From Candidatus Shapirobacteria bacterium (GTDB lineage Bacteria; Patescibacteriota; Microgenomatia; UBA12405; JAHJSD01), in contig JALUUX010000087.1 of assembly GCA_027021145.1 (NCBI GenBank), forward strand, positions 1-25,383: a DNA stretch of 25,383 nt, read 5' to 3'. Both the position numbers and the translations under genes were made by a program. This document shows, in pieces, positions 23,916-25,383 of the stretch (position 1 is its first letter; every line of letters starts with the position of its first letter). The notes beneath the pieces were generated by a model. The model was not told where the DNA came from. It saw nothing but the letters and a program-made list of their open reading frames with translations, and did no database searches.

Positions 23916-24331
23916 AAAAGGGCTCTCTTTTCTTCTCGGGCAATTAGGTCTTGTTTCCGCTGCTTCTTGCTTTTTTTCTTGCCAATTCCCAGCTGGATTT
24001 TGATCCAGCGGCCTTTAGTATAGCAAGCTAGGGGAACAATTGTCAATTTTCGCTTTTTATACTCAAGTAATTTCTTAATCTCGGCTTCTTTAAGAAGCAA
24101 TTTTCGCTCTCGACTGGGCTGTTGGTCTTCAGGCCGAGCAAAAGGATAAGGATGAATGACGGCGTTAACCAAAAACACCTCTCCCTCTTTGACTCGAACC
24201 AAGGCTTCTTTAAGATCAATTCCTCGAGTGCGAATAGCTTTGACCTCAGGACCAGTAAGGACCAAGCCAGCTTCTAATTTAGCCTCAATCCGATAGAGGC
24301 GATAGGCGTTTTTATTAACAATCTTTTTCAT
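23906..24331 (-). CDS. smpB: SsrA-binding protein SmpB
   Basis: Protein of 141 residues with the SmpB core: NKNAYRLYRIEAKLEAGLVLTGPEVKAIR, then VFLVNAVIHPY, RERKLLLKEAEIKKLL and a basic tail KKKSKKQRKQDLIAREEKR. SmpB carries tmRNA to stalled ribosomes, its tail reading the empty mRNA channel. Immediately downstream lies ssrA, so the pair is a functional unit. The final residues LLNF and the TAA come from the edge of foldback copy F, so the original C-terminus may have been replaced. GGTGGAG precedes either GTG 24334 or ATG 24331; ATG is listed. Confidence 0.93.
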   Translation of the reverse strand: MKKIVNKNAYRLYRIEAKLEAGLVLTGPEVKAIRTRGIDLKEALVRVKEGEVFLVNAVIHPYPFARPEDQQPSRERKLLLKEAEIKKLLEYKKRKLTIVPLACYTKGRWIKIQLGIGKKKSKKQRKQDLIAREEKRALLNF

Positions 24332-24351
24332 CACTCCACCTCATCCTCTCT

Positions 24352-24385
24352 ACTTTAATGATTTAATATATTAATATATTAAAGT
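24352..24385. repeat. 34-bp AT palindromic repeat, copy 2
   Basis: Identical over all 34 bases to 2496-2529. Here the palindrome is lengthened by flanking CCTCTC and GAGAGG. It lies about 20 bp upstream of smpB on the minus strand, so it may regulate smpB or form one end of the composite element closed by 24487-24530. Confidence 0.75.
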
Positions 24386-24434
24386 GAGAGGTGATTCGAT
24401 TCAATTAGTAATATAGCAAATAAATAACAATAAG

Positions 24435-24488
24435 CTGCCACGGCCTGAAAAGCCAGGGCATTTCTGGCAGAGGGGTTTGTTTTTTTGT
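24435..24488 (+). terminator. Terminator-like hairpin of unknown purpose
   Basis: Arms CTGCCA (24435-24440) and TGGCAG (24465-24470) enclose an inner GGC/GCC hairpin; a T-rich tract follows to 24488. No plus-strand gene precedes it in the 24335-24650 spacer. It may mark a short RNA or be part of the middle of the composite repeat. The rest of this spacer holds only the two repeats and the promoter listed here. Confidence 0.3.
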
Positions 24489-24530
24489 TCGCTTATGGCC
24501 GAGCTCTTAGCTCTTTCGCGAACGGCAAAA
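24487..24530. repeat. GTTCGC hairpin repeat, copy 2
   Basis: Outer arms GTTCGC/GCGAAC are perfect and the inner arms are GAGCT/AGCTC. Compared with copy 1 (2627-2670), substitutions cluster in the inner arms. It is followed by GGCAAAA in both copies. Confidence 0.65.
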
Positions 24531-24582
24531 CAAATATCAGAACTAAAGTTATTTTCCTTTGCTCAATAGCAAACTGAATCAA

Positions 24583-24644
24583 AATCTCAAAATCTCGAGA
24601 CACTGGTGATAAAGCTTGACTTATTTCAACTTTTGAGATTTAAT
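24583..24644 (+). promoter_or_regulatory. Promoter and inverted-repeat operator of the PIN module
   Basis: TTGACT (24616-24621), a 17-bp spacer, TTTAAT (24639-24644), and ATG only 6 nt later at 24651. A perfect 10-bp inverted repeat, AATCTCAAAA (24583-24592) and TTTTGAGATT (24631-24640), brackets the -35 and overlaps the -10. This is a good candidate operator for autorepression, as usual in toxin-antitoxin operons. Confidence 0.55.
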
Positions 24645-24650
24645 TAAAGC

Positions 24651-24830
24651 ATGAAAAAAATTATCAAGGTAACTGATACTTTGCCCCCGGCGAAAGCAAT
24701 TGAAAAAAGACAAATGAGCAAAAAGAAATTTTTAGAGTTGGCAGAAAAAGTAAGACTAATATTAATCAAAGAAGGAAAATTAAAAGGAAATGAGGATATT
24801 TACTTCAGCCGACCTCTATTCAGTAATTAA
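24651..24830 (+). CDS. Probable antitoxin of the PIN module
   Basis: Frame of 59 codons encoding a lysine-rich, largely helical protein (MKKIIKVTDTLPPAKAIEKR, QMSKKKFLELAEKVRLILI). It has its own promoter and operator, and overlaps the PIN gene by 41 nt in another frame, the coupling typical of toxin-antitoxin pairs. I cannot assign an antitoxin family, and no clear DNA-binding fold is visible in so short a protein. Its position and size are the main evidence. Confidence 0.6.
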   Translation: MKKIIKVTDTLPPAKAIEKRQMSKKKFLELAEKVRLILIKEGKLKGNEDIYFSRPLFSN

Positions 24831-25311
24831 AGAGCGGCACCTTTTTATCGACACTTGTTTACTTCTAGATGTGGCCCATCTTAACAAAAGAGAAAGAGGA
24901 CAACTATGGTCAATTCTAACCTCGTTCAAAAAGGTGGGAGGAGTATTTGTTACTTTAGTGCCGATCGCAACAGAGTTTTTTCTGGGAAGTAATATTGAAG
25001 ATTTAAAAATTAAACGAGACTATTTCAATGCCCTAATTGAAGCCATCCTGCCTGTTAGGACTATAAGTCAAGAAGTATTTGACCAATTAATTATTGAATA
25101 TGGGAACTATGCTAAAGGTAAAGTTTCTTACCCAGACTTATGCCTGGCAGCAGCAGCAAAACAATTCCGAACTTCATTATTAGTTACTCGCAACCATAAA
25201 GATTTTCCTCTTAAAATTTTTGATTGTTTAGGAGTATTAGTAATTCACCTAAACAACGAGGCAAGATGCTATGGTTTTTACCAATACAAAGGACAAGGCT
25301 CAACTCAGTAG
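24790..25311 (+). CDS. PIN-domain ribonuclease (VapC-like toxin)
   Basis: Protein of 173 residues with the acidic constellation of PIN ribonucleases: FIDTCLLLD (Asp21), VPIATEFFLG (Glu62), SYPDLCLAAAA (Asp116) and LVTRNHKDFP (Asp138). These residues hold magnesium or manganese for RNA cleavage; VapC relatives cut tRNA or rRNA. The N-terminus (MRIFTSADLYSVI) precedes the first strand by about 17 residues, longer than in most VapC. ATG 24790 follows AAGGAAATG within the antitoxin frame. The product is probably kept inactive by the 59-residue upstream protein. A few dozen bases after it reach the window end without a recognisable gene. Confidence 0.8.
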   Translation: MRIFTSADLYSVIKERHLFIDTCLLLDVAHLNKRERGQLWSILTSFKKVGGVFVTLVPIATEFFLGSNIEDLKIKRDYFNALIEAILPVRTISQEVFDQLIIEYGNYAKGKVSYPDLCLAAAAKQFRTSLLVTRNHKDFPLKIFDCLGVLVIHLNNEARCYGFYQYKGQGSTQ

Positions 25312-25383
25312 TCAGAACTAGAAGAAGCCGCCTTTTCTTTCTCTTGATTCTGGACAATGGACAATTTTGAACTCTAAGTTGAA

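Noticed and set aside
25318..25383. Possible 3' end of a minus-strand gene running off the window
   Set aside because: Only 21 codons are visible, with no recognisable motif; two minus-strand frames are open here, so there is no basis to choose.

Overview
The window looks like a piece of a small bacterial genome of the Candidate Phyla Radiation (Patescibacteria), possibly the Microgenomates side. This is an inference from dense packing, overlapping convergent genes, a lone 23S rRNA gene loaded with insertions, a trimmed Rel protein, an intein-bearing RtcB, and small AbiEii/PIN-type toxin-antitoxin modules. No marker in the window fixes the lineage. TGA is used as a stop codon, so the code is the standard bacterial one.

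Layout. 1-2,461: the tail of an unidentified gene, then a minus-strand run of a DUF6922-like small protein, an AbiEii-like nucleotidyltransferase and an EpmA/GenX-type lysyl-tRNA synthetase paralogue. 2,462-2,674: a repeat-rich spacer whose two ends recur near 24.4 kb. 2,675-5,721: a secreted beta-helix protein with a dockerin-like tail, and ribosomal protein S1. 5,796-9,966: a solitary minus-strand 23S rRNA gene, enclosed by its own processing stem, with no 16S or 5S beside it. It is about 4.07 kb instead of about 2.9 kb because five related AT-rich foldback elements of 206-222 nt sit in exposed helices. A sixth, truncated copy lies between smpB and tmRNA. 10.0-10.2 kb: a promoter, a structured leader and an intrinsic terminator just upstream of the 23S gene. 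10.2-12.9 kb: a 908-residue protein with an internal lipoprotein-like anchor and a possible transglycosylase domain.

13.0-18.8 kb: RNA metabolism and stress genes. These are a secreted thermonuclease-like protein, archease, a RelA/SpoT protein lacking the ACT region, a second DUF6922-like protein coupled by an ATGA overlap to rtcB, and RtcB interrupted by a 493-residue intein exactly before its metal-binding cysteine. Archease is the known activator of RtcB, so the two probably work together in RNA ligation. 18.7-21.2 kb: an unfamiliar two-gene operon (winged-helix/ATPase-like regulator plus nucleotidyltransferase-like protein). 21.3-24.3 kb: a small cysteine-containing protein, then recF, rplY, tmRNA and smpB on the minus strand; tmRNA lies directly downstream of its partner smpB. 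24.35-25.3 kb: the second composite repeat, then a PIN toxin with a 59-codon antitoxin-like gene.

Several genes have a TATAAT/TAGAAT box only 7-8 nt before the most credible ATG, so leaderless transcription seems common here and helps to choose starts. The most unusual content is the foldback element family inside the 23S gene, followed by the composite repeat pair and the rtcB locus.
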